Below are positions 30,617 to 41,058 of a DNA stretch of 64,000 nt, piece after piece. The notes under the pieces are model-generated. The model worked only from the letters and a program-made list of their open reading frames with translations, made no database searches and was not told the DNA's origin. Each line of letters starts with the position of its first letter. Within the stretch, counting starts at the first letter, position 1. Both the position numbers and the translations under genes were made by a program. Origin of the DNA: Thermus composti. Lineage in GTDB: Bacteria > Deinococcota > Deinococci > Deinococcales > Thermaceae. The stretch covers positions 26,853-90,852 of the forward strand of contig NZ_BMPJ01000006.1 of NCBI RefSeq assembly GCF_014647535.1, written 5' to 3'.

Positions 30617-31585
30617 GGACAAAAGGCGCTCCCGCACCCTCTGCAAAAGCCCCGCCCCCACCAGGGCCTTGGCCCTGAGGAGGGCGTTTTTCACCGCCAG
30701 GGCGTCGGCGGAGCCGTGGCCGATGAAGACCGCCCCCTCCACCCCCAGAAGGGGCATGGCCCCGTACTGGGCGGGGTCCACTCGGGCCTTCACCCGGGCG
30801 AAGGCCTCCCGAACCAAGAGGGCCCCAAGGCGGGCCCGGAAGGAGGAAGCCAAGGCCTCCTTGATCCAGGTGAGGAGGACCTTGGCCTCCCCCTCGGCCA
30901 GCTTCAGGGCCACGTTGCCCGTGAACCCATCGGTGACCACCACCTCCGTGGTGCCCAGGAAGATGTCCCGCCCCTCCACGTTGCCAAAGAAACGCTCCCC
31001 CAAGGCGGCCTCGAGGAGGGGGTAGGCCTCCTGGACGAGGGCATTCCCCTTCCCCTCCTCCTCCCCGATAGAGAGGAGGCCCACCTTAGGGTTTGGGACC
31101 CCCGAGGCCTCGGCGTAGGCCAGGCCCATGACGGCGAACTGGACCAGGAAGGAAGGGCGGCAGTCGGCGTTGGCCCCGCCGTCCAGGAGAAAGGTGCGGC
31201 CCCGAAGGCTCGGGAACTCCACAAGGAGGGCAGGCCTTTCCACCCCCTTAAGGCGCCCGAGGACGAGGAGGGCCGCGGCCAGGGTGGCCCCGCTATGGCC
31301 CATGGAGACCACCGCCTGGACCTCCCCCCGCTTTAAAAGCTCCATGGCCACCCTCACGGAGGCCTGGGGGCGGCGGCGGACCTCCGTGGCCGCCTCCTCC
31401 ATGCGGATGTGGTCCGGGGCGTGCCAAACGGGAAGATCCGCCCCCCAACGGGCGAGCTCCGCCCGCACCTGGGCCTCGTCGCCCACCAGGAGAACTTCCA
31501 CCCCCTCCCGGGCCGCGGCCACCGCCCCGGCCACCACCACCTGGGGGGCGCGGTCGCCCCCCATGGCGTCCAGGGCGATTTTCAT
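30605..31585 (-). CDS. plsX: Phosphate acyltransferase PlsX
   Basis: 326 residues. It makes acyl-phosphate from acyl-ACP for phospholipid synthesis. Motifs are [63 protein letters not shown] and [18 protein letters not shown]. The start overlaps the trxA stop codon by 4 bp. No fabD or fabH follows, unlike many bacteria. Confidence 0.96.
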   Translation of the reverse strand: MKIALDAMGGDRAPQVVVAGAVAAAREGVEVLLVGDEAQVRAELARWGADLPVWHAPDHIRMEEAATEVRRRPQASVRVAMELLKRGEVQAVVSMGHSGATLAAALLVLGRLKGVERPALLVEFPSLRGRTFLLDGGANADCRPSFLVQFAVMGLAYAEASGVPNPKVGLLSIGEEEGKGNALVQEAYPLLEAALGERFFGNVEGRDIFLGTTEVVVTDGFTGNVALKLAEGEAKVLLTWIKEALASSFRARLGALLVREAFARVKARVDPAQYGAMPLLGVEGAVFIGHGSADALAVKNALLRAKALVGAGLLQRVRERLLSLHV

Positions 31586-31914
31586 GCGCTAGGGGGCAGG
31601 TGCTTTTCCAGCTTGGCCTGGAAGTTGCGCTTGGGCTGCGCCCCCACCAGGACCTCCACGGGCTGCCCGTTTTTGAAGAGGATCACCGTGGGGATGCTCA
31701 TCACCCGGAAGCGCATGGCGGTCTTGGGGTTCTCGTCCACGTCCAGCTTGGCCACCAAGACCTTGCCCTCGTACTCCTGGGCGAGCTCCTCCAGGATGGG
31801 GGCGATCATGCGGCAAGGGGCGCACCACTCCGCCCAAAAGTCCACCAGGACCAAGGGGTTTTGTCCCAGGACCTCATCAAAGTTCTGGTCGGTCACCTCC
31901 AGGGGCTTCCCCAT
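31582..31914 (-). CDS. trxA: Thioredoxin
   Basis: 110 residues. Active site [20 protein letters not shown] (WCAPC instead of the common WCGPC), the cis-Pro segment [16 protein letters not shown], and buried acidic residues typical of TrxA. It precedes and overlaps plsX. A TAGAGT box is 8 nt before the ATG and a GGGGGG stretch may act as a ribosome-binding site. Confidence 0.95.
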   Translation of the reverse strand: MGKPLEVTDQNFDEVLGQNPLVLVDFWAEWCAPCRMIAPILEELAQEYEGKVLVAKLDVDENPKTAMRFRVMSIPTVILFKNGQPVEVLVGAQPKRNFQAKLEKHLPPSA

Positions 31915-31935
31915 ACCCCCCTACTCTACGGCAAA

Positions 31936-31962
31936 GCCCCCGGGGAGAAAAGCCCCGGGGGC
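31936..31962 (-). terminator. Strong hairpin terminator after the S1-domain gene
   Basis: A perfect 10-bp GC stem GCCCCCGGGG/CCCCGGGGGC with a 7-nt loop lies 12 bp after the minus-strand S1 gene. A short TTT follows on the minus strand. It separates that gene from trxA, whose own -10 (TAGAGT, 31928-31923) follows. Confidence 0.65.
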
Positions 31963-31973
31963 ACCCAAAGGCC

Positions 31974-32348
31974 TTAGCGCCGCTTGCGGCCACCCTTCTT
32001 CTTGCCCCCGCCAAAGCCCCCCGTGCCCCGGAGAAAGCTTTTGAGCTTGTTCTCAAACTCGGGGGACTGCTTGGGAAGCCGCCTGGGCCTTGGGGGTGGG
32101 GCCCCCTCGGGAGCGGGGGTGAGGTCCTTGATGGAGAGGTCCAGCCGCCCCTTGGCGTCCCGCCCCTTGACCAGGACCTGGACGATATCCCCCTCGTTGA
32201 GGTAGTCCCGGACGTTTTTCACGTACTCGTGGGCGATCTGGGAGATGTGCACCAAGCCCTGCTCCCCGCCCGGCAGCTCCACGAAAGCCCCGAAGGGCAT
32301 AACCCGAACCACGCGCCCTTCCACCACGTTTCCTGCTTCTAGCTCCAC
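31974..32348 (-). CDS. S1 RNA-binding domain protein (YabR-like)
   Basis: 124 residues. One S1 domain (about 5-76): GNVVEGRVVRVMPFGAFVELPGGEQGLVHISQIAHEYV...LNEGDIVQVLVKGRDAKGRLDLSIK. The C-terminal 40 residues are disordered and basic (PPPRPRRLPKQ, GGGKKKGGRKRR), suited to RNA or ribosome binding. GTG start at 32348 with AGGAGAAGG upstream. Its leader (about 45 nt) contains a CGCGG-gcaaca-CCGCG hairpin, and the extended -10 TGGTATAGT lies in the end of folK. Confidence 0.9.
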   Translation of the reverse strand: MELEAGNVVEGRVVRVMPFGAFVELPGGEQGLVHISQIAHEYVKNVRDYLNEGDIVQVLVKGRDAKGRLDLSIKDLTPAPEGAPPPRPRRLPKQSPEFENKLKSFLRGTGGFGGGKKKGGRKRR

Positions 32349-32382
32349 GTTCCTTCTCCTCGCGCGGTGTTGCCCGCGGTAC

Positions 32383-32388
32383 CCCCAC
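32383..32388 (-). promoter_or_regulatory. Extended -10 for the S1-domain gene (TGGTATAGT)
   Basis: On the minus strand TATAGT, preceded by TGG, lies about 35 nt before the GTG start and overlaps the folK stop codon. A leader hairpin follows, so the S1 protein could regulate its own mRNA, though nothing here proves it. Confidence 0.45.
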
Positions 32389-32867
32389 TATACCACATAG
32401 GGCCGGACCCCAGAAGGGTCTAGGCCCGCGAGGAGCTCGGCGAAGGTCCTCCCCAAAAGGGGGTGGCGCCCCTCGGGGATGAGGTCGCAAAGGGGCACGA
32501 GGACGAAGGCCCGCTCGTGGAGCCTGGGGTGGGGTAGCGTAAGCCCTTCCTCCTCCAAGACGAGGTCCCCGTAGAGGAGGAGGTCCAGGTCCAGGGTCCT
32601 GGGGCCGTAGCGCTCCTTGCGCTCCCGCCCCAAGGCCCGCTCTATGGCCAGCATGGCCTCGAGGAGGCCCCTTGGCGGGAGGGCCGTCTCCAGCTCCGCC
32701 ACCAGGTTGAGGTAATGGGGCTGAGGGGGGCCCAAAGGCTCGGTCTCGTAGAGGGAGGAGAGGCGGAGGAGGCGGGTCTTGGGGAGGCGGGAGAGCCGGG
32801 AAAGCCCCTCCAAAAGGTAAGCCGCCCGGTCCTTAAGGTTGGAGCCCAAGGCCACGTAGGCGGTCAT
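32388..32867 (-). CDS. folK: HPPK (6-hydroxymethyl-7,8-dihydropterin pyrophosphokinase)
   Basis: 159 residues from the ATG in MTAYVALGSNLKDRAAYLLEGL. Folate pathway enzyme. The signature YGPRTLDLDLLLYG and LTLPHPRLHERAFVLVPLCDL are complete. It overlaps the manC stop codon by 4 bp, so a folate gene closes a sugar-nucleotide operon, probably by chance clustering. No folP or folB is adjacent. Confidence 0.95.
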   Translation of the reverse strand: MTAYVALGSNLKDRAAYLLEGLSRLSRLPKTRLLRLSSLYETEPLGPPQPHYLNLVAELETALPPRGLLEAMLAIERALGRERKERYGPRTLDLDLLLYGDLVLEEEGLTLPHPRLHERAFVLVPLCDLIPEGRHPLLGRTFAELLAGLDPSGVRPYVV

Positions 32868-33877
32868 GCCTCGGCCTCGAGGCGCCTCACCAGCTCCCGC
32901 ACCTCCCGGGCCCGGTCCTTGGGCACCACCAGGACCTCGTCCCCCACCTTGGCCACCACCAGCCCGGAAACCCCTAAGGTGGCCACGGTGCCCCGGTCGG
33001 CGTAGACCACGCACCCGAAGGTGTCCAGAGCCACGTGCCGCCCCTCCCCCAGGACCACGTTCTCGTGGGGGTCCTGGGCGAAGACCCGCTCCAGGGCCCG
33101 CCAGTTCCCCACATCGTCCCAGGGGAAGCGGCCCAGGACCACCCGCACCTTCTCCGCCTTCTCCATCACCCCGTAGTCAATGGAGATCTTGGGGAGGTCC
33201 TGGTAGACCGCCTCCAAGGGCTCCCCGGCGAGGAGGCGCCTTAGGGCCTCGTGGTGGCTTGGGAGGTGGCGCCGGAAAAGCTCCGCCATGGTGGCGGGGG
33301 CAAAGGCGAAGACCCCCCCGTTCCAGACGTAGCCTTTGCGGATGTACTCCAGGGCCTTGGCGTAGGAGGGCTTTTCCACGAACCCCTCCCCCCGGTACCA
33401 GGCCCCCTCCCTGGAGCCTAAGCGGATGTAGCCGTACTCCGTCTCCGGGCGGGTGGGCCTTAGGCCCAGGGCCACCACAAAGCCCTCCTCCGCCGCCTCC
33501 AGCATGGTGGCCAAGGCCTCCCGGTAAGCCTCCTCGTCCCCCACGTAGTGGTCGGCGGGGAGGATGAGAAGCCGCTCGGCTCCCCGCTTTAGGCCCTCCG
33601 CCACCCCCAAGAGCACCGCCCCGGCGGTGTCCCGGCCCATGGGCTCCAGGAGGAGGTGGACCCCTTGGGCGTAGGGGCGGGCCACCGCCTCCTGGTCCTG
33701 GCGCACGGCGAGGAAGGTCCTCTCGGGAGGAACAAGGGGGCCTAGGCGCTCCAGGGTGGCCTGAAGGAGGGTCTTCCCTTCAAAGAGGGGCAAGAAAGGC
33801 TTGGGGCGGTCCTCCCGGGAAAGGGGCCAAAGCCTCTCCCCGCGCCCGCCCGCCATCACCAGGGCGAAGGTCTTCAC
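32864..33877 (-). CDS. manC: Mannose-1-phosphate guanylyltransferase
   Basis: 337 residues from a GTG at 33877 (KTFALVMAGGRGERLWPLS). Nucleotidyltransferase signature GGRGERLWPLSREDRPKPFLPL, then LLEPMGRDTAGA, ILPADHYV and FVEKP. It makes GDP-mannose from GTP and mannose-1-phosphate. This is the short form lacking the fused isomerase (cupin) domain. It follows two glycosyltransferases with 4-bp overlaps, so GDP-mannose probably feeds them. Confidence 0.92.
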   Translation of the reverse strand: MKTFALVMAGGRGERLWPLSREDRPKPFLPLFEGKTLLQATLERLGPLVPPERTFLAVRQDQEAVARPYAQGVHLLLEPMGRDTAGAVLLGVAEGLKRGAERLLILPADHYVGDEEAYREALATMLEAAEEGFVVALGLRPTRPETEYGYIRLGSREGAWYRGEGFVEKPSYAKALEYIRKGYVWNGGVFAFAPATMAELFRRHLPSHHEALRRLLAGEPLEAVYQDLPKISIDYGVMEKAEKVRVVLGRFPWDDVGNWRALERVFAQDPHENVVLGEGRHVALDTFGCVVYADRGTVATLGVSGLVVAKVGDEVLVVPKDRAREVRELVRRLEAEA

Positions 33878-34884
33878 GCTCCCACCACCTTCCGGTAAAG
33901 CTCCAGGTAGTCCCGGGCCATGCGCTCCCGGGAGAAGCGGGCCTCCGCGTAGCGGCGGATGGCCAGCCGGTCCAGGCGCTTCAAGGCTTCCAGGTAGTCC
34001 AAGGCCGCCTCCCAGCTTTCCACCAAAAAGCCCGTCGCCCCGTGGCACACCGTCTCGGGCAGGGCCCCCAAGGGCCTCGCCAGGACGGGGACGCCGCTCA
34101 TCATGGCCTCCACCGGGGCGAGACCGAAGGGCTCCTTAAAGTTTACAAAGTGAAGGAGGGCGATGGCCCCATCCAAGAGGGCCCGCCGGGTCTCGGGGTC
34201 CACGGGGCCCAAAAACGCCACCCCGTCCCCGAGGAGGGGGGCCACCTCCTCCCGGAAGTAGGCCTCGTCCTGGACGGGCCCGGCGATCTTTAGGGGAAGG
34301 CCCGCCTTCCGGGCGAAGAGGATGGCCTCCTTGATCCCCTTGTCCGGGTGGATGCGGGAGAGGACGAGGAGGTGCTCCCCTCCCCTCCCCACCCGGAAGC
34401 GCCGGGGGTCCACCCCGTGGTGGACCACCCCCAGGTAGGGAAGGCCCGGGTCCTTGTCCGCCTCGGAGATGGCCACGTAGTGGACGTGGGGAAGGGCGGC
34501 GTAGCGGCGGTAGACCTTCTTGATCTTCTCGCTGGAAAAGCCGTGGATGGTGGTGAGGACCGGGACCTTCACGAAGGGGGCGAAGTAAAGGGGCATGAAA
34601 TCGTAGTGGTTGTGGACCAGGTCAAAGGCCCCCGCCTCCTCCATGGCCGTGGCGATGTGGAGAAACTCCTCCACCTTCCAGTCGGCTTCCGGGTCCTCCC
34701 AGAGGGGCTTGGCCGCGGTGCACCGCAAGGGGGCCCGGGTCTCGGAGTCACAGGTGGCGTAGAGGACCACCTCCACCCCGAGGTCCAGGAGGGCCTCCGT
34801 GAGGTCGTAGACCACCTGCTCCCAGGGGCCGTAGCGCCTGGGGGGGACCCGCCAGGCGATGGGGGCCAGCATGGCCACCCTCAC
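33874..34884 (-). CDS. GT4-type glycosyltransferase
   Basis: 336 residues from a GTG at 34884 (RVAMLAPIAWRVPPRRYGPWEQVVYDL). GT-B fold: N-terminal acceptor half with FDLVHNHYDFMPLYF and TTIHGFS, C-terminal donor half with LLVLSRIHPDKGIKEAI and FGLAPVEAMMSGVPVLA, the EX7E-like motif of GT4. The start overlaps the upstream alpha-barrel gene by 4 bp. Donor is likely a nucleotide sugar such as GDP-mannose given manC next door; the acceptor is unknown. Confidence 0.88.
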   Translation of the reverse strand: MRVAMLAPIAWRVPPRRYGPWEQVVYDLTEALLDLGVEVVLYATCDSETRAPLRCTAAKPLWEDPEADWKVEEFLHIATAMEEAGAFDLVHNHYDFMPLYFAPFVKVPVLTTIHGFSSEKIKKVYRRYAALPHVHYVAISEADKDPGLPYLGVVHHGVDPRRFRVGRGGEHLLVLSRIHPDKGIKEAILFARKAGLPLKIAGPVQDEAYFREEVAPLLGDGVAFLGPVDPETRRALLDGAIALLHFVNFKEPFGLAPVEAMMSGVPVLARPLGALPETVCHGATGFLVESWEAALDYLEALKRLDRLAIRRYAEARFSRERMARDYLELYRKVVGA

Positions 34885-35903
34885 GGCCGCCCCCCCAAGG
34901 CGAAGACCCGCCCCAGGGCCTGCCCCTCCTCCACCCGGGGGAAGACCCCTTGGGCCAGGGCCTGCCAGGAAAGGAGGTAGGAAAGAAGGGCCTCCGCCCC
35001 GCGGTTTGGGTTGGGGCCTTTGGGGGTGAGGCCATCCATGGGGCCGAAGGCGTCCACCAAGGGGACCTGGAGGCGGTTCCGCCCGTGGAACCAGAGGAAG
35101 GCGGTCTCGGCCAAGGCCCTTTCCCCGAAGCGCAGGTGGGCGAGGAGGGCGCACTTGGCCTCTATGGGCTGCTGGTCAAAGAGGGGCTTTTCCTGGCCCC
35201 GGGCCATGAAGCGGTTGCCCACGGGGTCAAAGAAGAGGCCCCCCTCCCCCGGGGTGAAGTAGCGCTCCTTGAGGAAGGCGAGGGCCCTTTGGGCCAGGGC
35301 CAGGGCCTCCCTGCGGCGGAAGGCGAGGCCGTAGGCGTGGAGGGCCTCCACGGGGCGGTGGTTGGCGTAGGTGAGGTCGCCGGGAAAGGGCCAGTCGGGC
35401 TCGGTCCCCCGGAAGGCGCGAAGGAGCCCTTCCCCCAGGGCCTCGGCCACCTCCAAAAAAGGCTCTTCCCTCAGGGCCAATAACCCCAAAAGGGCGTAGG
35501 CCCGCCCCCTTAAGGAGGCGAAGCCCTCGAGGGCGGGAAGGGCCCGGAGAAGGGCCTCCCGGGCAGGGCCCGCGTAGGCCGGGGGGAGGCTCTGGAGGGC
35601 GGCCAGGGCGAGGACGGCCCGGCCCGTGGGGTCTTCCGCCTCCCCCTCGTCCTCAAAGCGGCCGTCCGGGGTGAGGCCATTCCGGAAGCGGCCGTCCTCC
35701 TTCTGCATGTAAAGGAGGAAGGCGAGGTAGGTCTGCAAAAGCCCCTCGTCCCGGGCCCCCTCGGGGAGGAGGGCCAGGTAGAGGAGGGCCCGGGCGTTGT
35801 CGTCCGTGGTGTACCCCTCGGCCCAGAGGGGCACCCCTTGGCGGGCATGCTCCAGGAGGCCCCGGGCGTCCGTCCTGGCCCTAAGCCACGCCAAGCCGAA
35901 CAC
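34881..35903 (-). CDS. Glycosyltransferase-associated (alpha/alpha)-barrel-like protein
   Basis: 340 residues from a GTG at 35903, chosen for AGGAGGT 5 nt upstream over an ATG at 35918. Helix-rich with the striking motif EGYTTDDNARALLYLAL near residue 30, then paired helices and ANHRPVEALHAYG, FDQQPIEAKCALLAHL, WFHGRNR and GANRGAEALLSYL-like (PNPNRGAEALLSYLLSW) segments. These look like the active-site loops of a six-hairpin glycosidase fold. Homologues accompany GT4 enzymes in other bacteria. No activity can be assigned from sequence alone. Confidence 0.75.
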   Translation of the reverse strand: MFGLAWLRARTDARGLLEHARQGVPLWAEGYTTDDNARALLYLALLPEGARDEGLLQTYLAFLLYMQKEDGRFRNGLTPDGRFEDEGEAEDPTGRAVLALAALQSLPPAYAGPAREALLRALPALEGFASLRGRAYALLGLLALREEPFLEVAEALGEGLLRAFRGTEPDWPFPGDLTYANHRPVEALHAYGLAFRRREALALAQRALAFLKERYFTPGEGGLFFDPVGNRFMARGQEKPLFDQQPIEAKCALLAHLRFGERALAETAFLWFHGRNRLQVPLVDAFGPMDGLTPKGPNPNRGAEALLSYLLSWQALAQGVFPRVEEGQALGRVFALGGRP

Positions 35904-37026
35904 CTTCCACCTCCTCAAGAAGCCGCCGGTAGGCGCGGGCCACCCGGGGCCAGGTGAGGTCCCGGGCGTAGGCGTAGGCCTTCTCCTCCATCTCCTTTAG
36001 GCGCCCGGGGCTTTCGGCCATGGCCAGGACGGCCTGGGCCCAGGCCGCCTCCTCCATGGGGATCAACACCCCCCGCCCCTCGGCCAAGGCGGTGCGGGCG
36101 TGCCAGAAGGGGGTGGAAAGCACCGCCTTGCCCAGGGCCAGGGCGTAGGAAAGGGTCCCGGAGGAGACCTGCTCCAGGTTGGGATAGGGCAGGAGGAAGA
36201 GGTCCGCCGCCCCCACCAGGCGGTAAAGCTCCTCCTCGGAAAGGTACCCCTCCCGCAGGAGAAAGGCCTCCCCCACCCCCAAGGACCGGGCCAGGTCCTG
36301 GATTCCATCCAGGTACTTACGCCCCTCCTTGCGCTCCAGGTTGGGGTGGAGCCGCCCCGCCACCAGGTAGCGGACCTTGGGGTTTTGGGGCAAAATGCGG
36401 GCGAGCACCTTCAGGGCGAACTCCAAGCCCTTCCCCGGCCCCAAAAGCCCGTAGGTCACCAGGAGGAAATGGCCTTCCAGGCCCAGGGCCCGCTTCAAGG
36501 TCTCCTTGGGGGGCCTGGGCAGGTCGGGGAGGCCGTGGGGGATGTGGACCACGGGCGTCCGCACCCCCTGGGCCCGCAAGACCCCCTCCCCCTCGGGGTG
36601 GAGGGTCACGAAGGCCTGGACCCGCTCTCCCATGGCCCTCAGGAGGTCTTGCATGTAGGCCAGGTCCTCGGGGGAAAGCCCCGGGGGCGGGGCCTTGAGG
36701 AGGGTGTGGAGGACCACCACCTTGGGGCCTTGGGCCTCGAGGAGGTCCAGGACATAATCCCCCCACTTCCCGCCGTAAAGCCCATACTCGTGCTGGAGGA
36801 TCACGGGGCCGCGGAGGAGGCGGGCCAGGGCCCTGTAGCCCTCCCGGTCCTCCTTGGCCACCACCCGCACCACCTCCTTGGGGAAGGGAAGCCCCACCTC
36901 CTCGGGGTGGGCCACCACCGCCACCTGGGAAGGGAGGCCCTCCCGCAAGAGGGACTCCCGGAGGTCCCGGTTGAAGGTGGCGATGCCGCAATGGATGGGA
37001 GGATAGGTGCCGACCAGGGTCAGCAT
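35881..37026 (-). CDS. GT4-type glycosyltransferase
   Basis: 381 residues. N-terminus MLTLVGTYPPIHCGIATFNRDL, the pattern of GT4 enzymes acting on glycans. Middle ILQHEYGLYGGKWG and VVLHTLL, C-terminal half VTYGLLGPGKGLEFALKVL, GYLSEEELYRLVGAADLFLLPYPNLEQVSSGTLSYALALGKAV. First gene of the cluster; GGAGGTG ribosome-binding site and a TATAGT -10 (37050-37045) precede the ATG. It overlaps the next gene by 23 bp. Confidence 0.88.
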   Translation of the reverse strand: MLTLVGTYPPIHCGIATFNRDLRESLLREGLPSQVAVVAHPEEVGLPFPKEVVRVVAKEDREGYRALARLLRGPVILQHEYGLYGGKWGDYVLDLLEAQGPKVVVLHTLLKAPPPGLSPEDLAYMQDLLRAMGERVQAFVTLHPEGEGVLRAQGVRTPVVHIPHGLPDLPRPPKETLKRALGLEGHFLLVTYGLLGPGKGLEFALKVLARILPQNPKVRYLVAGRLHPNLERKEGRKYLDGIQDLARSLGVGEAFLLREGYLSEEELYRLVGAADLFLLPYPNLEQVSSGTLSYALALGKAVLSTPFWHARTALAEGRGVLIPMEEAAWAQAVLAMAESPGRLKEMEEKAYAYARDLTWPRVARAYRRLLEEVEGVRLGVA

Positions 37027-37044
37027 GCCCCACCTCCAGGTTTA

Positions 37045-37050
37045 ACTATA
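37045..37050 (-). promoter_or_regulatory. -10 box for the glycosyltransferase cluster (TATAGT)
   Basis: On the minus strand, 18 nt before the ATG at 37026. It sits in the most AT-rich intergenic DNA of the window (about 37040-37100), which also contains the AACTTAAGTT palindrome (37050-37059) and could act as an UP element. Confidence 0.5.
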
Positions 37051-37117
37051 ACTTAAGTTGCTTTAAAAACGCTAAGAGCTTCTTCAAAAACCACAAGCAA
37101 TGCCCCGCCCAGGCCCG

Positions 37118-37146
37118 TTGACACCCGGGCGAAGCCCCCCTAGCCT
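37118..37146 (+). promoter_or_regulatory. lysJ promoter (TTGACA-17-TAGCCT)
   Basis: A perfect -35 TTGACA (37118-37123), 17-bp spacer and TAGCCT -10 (37141-37146) precede lysJ. The start point would fall at about 37153, only a few bases before the ATG, so the AAGGAGG motif (37147-37153) may be partly or wholly outside the transcript. Confidence 0.6.
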
Positions 37147-37155
37147 AAGGAGGAT

Positions 37156-39407
<2,252 letters not shown>

Positions 39408-39411
39408 GGCC

Positions 39412-41040
39412 GTGGCCCTTTATGGGCTTCTGGCCCTCCTGGTAGGCCTCGCCCTCTTCCCTCCCACCGCCCCCTGGAGCGAGCGCTTCCTTACCCCCCT
39501 GGTGGCCCTGGGCGCCGGGGCCTACCTCCTCCGCAAGGCCCCCCTTTGGGGCCTCGGCCTCCTCTTCTGGGGCCTTGGGGACTTGGGCTGGACCCTGGGG
39601 GACCTCCTGGGATTATCCAAAGAACGTTCCACCCAAGCACTTTTTTTGGAGTTCCCCTACCTCTTGGGCTACCTGGCCCTCACCTGGGCCCTCCTGAAGA
39701 CCCCGGGAAAGCCCCCTAGGCGCACCCTCCCCCTGCTTCCCCTGGGGCTTTGGGGGCTCCTTCAGGCCTTGGGCGCCTTCGGGGTGGACCGGCTTTTCAT
39801 CGCCTGGGATGCCCTGCTTTGGCTCCTTCTCCTGCCTAGGCTAGAACCCCTCTTCCAGGAGCGCTTCCTGGAAGGGAGGGCCCTTTGGGGCGTGGGCCTT
39901 CTCCTGGTTCTCTTCGCCCACCTGGCCCACGCCCACCTGGAGGCCCAAGGGGGCTACCCCACAGGCCACCCGGTGCACCTCCTTTGGACCTGGGGCTACC
40001 TCCTCCTGGCCTTGGGGGTGGGGGCAGAAGGAAGGGAGGAAGCCCCCTTCGCCCACCAGGCCCTGGCCCTCCTGGGGCTTTTCCTCCTGCCCGCCGTCCT
40101 CCTGGCCGAGCCAACACCCCAAGGAGTGCGCTTCTTTGCCCTTTACGGAGGAGTAGTGGGGGGCCTGGGCCTCCTCTACGCCCTCCACCTGGAAAGGCGG
40201 CGCACAGGGGAAAAAAACCGCCGCTGGACCCGCTTCCTCGAGGCCTTGGCCCGCCTCTCCCCCCGGGTGACCCAGACCCTAAGCCCGGAGGCGGTCCTCA
40301 TGGAAGCCCTCCAGGCGGCCCGGGAACTCCTCCCCCAGGCGGTGGGCCTCGAGGTGCGGGCCAAGCGGGGCCTTGTGGGAAGGCGCACCCCCCACTTCCT
40401 CCCCCTCCCCTTGAACCACGGGGAAGAGGTCTGGCTTTACCTTGAGGCCCCTCCGGAGGAGGTCCCCCCGGGGTTTCTGGCCCTTCTCGGGGAGCGGCTC
40501 CGCCAGGCGCTCAAGCAGGTGGAGTGGGGCACCTTGGCCCTCACCGACCCCCTCACGGGGCTTCGGAACCGCCGGGGCCTCGAGGCGGAGCTTCCCAAGC
40601 TTCTGGCCCTAGCCCGCCGCTACCAGGCCCCGGTGAGCGTGGTCATGCTGGACATTGACCGCTTCAAGCAGGTGAACGACACCTACGGCCACCCCGTGGG
40701 GGACGAGGTCCTAAGGCGCTTGGGGCGCATCCTCGAGGCCAGCGTGCGCAAGGAGGACCTGGCGGTGCGCTACGGGGGCGAAGAGTTCCTCCTTCTCCTC
40801 TACGGGGCCGACCGCCAGGCGGCCAAGGAGGTGGTGGAGAGGATCCGGGCCCGCTTCCGCGCGGAGAAGGTGGAGCCCATCCCCTATCCCCTCACCCTCT
40901 CGGGGGGGATCGCCGGGGGAGAGGTGCCCCAAGGGGAAGAAGCCTTGGAGGAATGGATCCTCCAGGCGGACTACGCCCTCCTCCGGGCCAAGGAGGCGGG
41001 GCGGGACCGGGTGACCCTGGCCCACCCGGGAAGCCCGTGA
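39412..41040 (+). CDS. Membrane-bound GGDEF-domain diguanylate cyclase
   Basis: 542 residues. About eight membrane segments fill residues 1-265, followed by a degenerate GAF-like linker (about 270-370) and a GGDEF domain. The active site reads GGEEF (RYGGEEFLLLL), with DPLTGLRNRR and MLDIDRFKQVNDTYGHPVGD upstream. The inhibitory I-site RxxD is intact (RKED five residues before GGEEF), so a functional, product-inhibited cyclase is expected. GTG start 4 bp after lysK. Signal unknown. Confidence 0.9.
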   Translation: MALYGLLALLVGLALFPPTAPWSERFLTPLVALGAGAYLLRKAPLWGLGLLFWGLGDLGWTLGDLLGLSKERSTQALFLEFPYLLGYLALTWALLKTPGKPPRRTLPLLPLGLWGLLQALGAFGVDRLFIAWDALLWLLLLPRLEPLFQERFLEGRALWGVGLLLVLFAHLAHAHLEAQGGYPTGHPVHLLWTWGYLLLALGVGAEGREEAPFAHQALALLGLFLLPAVLLAEPTPQGVRFFALYGGVVGGLGLLYALHLERRRTGEKNRRWTRFLEALARLSPRVTQTLSPEAVLMEALQAARELLPQAVGLEVRAKRGLVGRRTPHFLPLPLNHGEEVWLYLEAPPEEVPPGFLALLGERLRQALKQVEWGTLALTDPLTGLRNRRGLEAELPKLLALARRYQAPVSVVMLDIDRFKQVNDTYGHPVGDEVLRRLGRILEASVRKEDLAVRYGGEEFLLLLYGADRQAAKEVVERIRARFRAEKVEPIPYPLTLSGGIAGGEVPQGEEALEEWILQADYALLRAKEAGRDRVTLAHPGSP

Positions 41041-41058
41041 GGGTAGGTGCAAATGCCC

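Noticed and set aside
39412..41040. GGEEF protein as a catalytically dead GGDEF
   Set aside because: GGEEF is an accepted active variant, and the I-site RKED and DPLTGLRNRR are intact.
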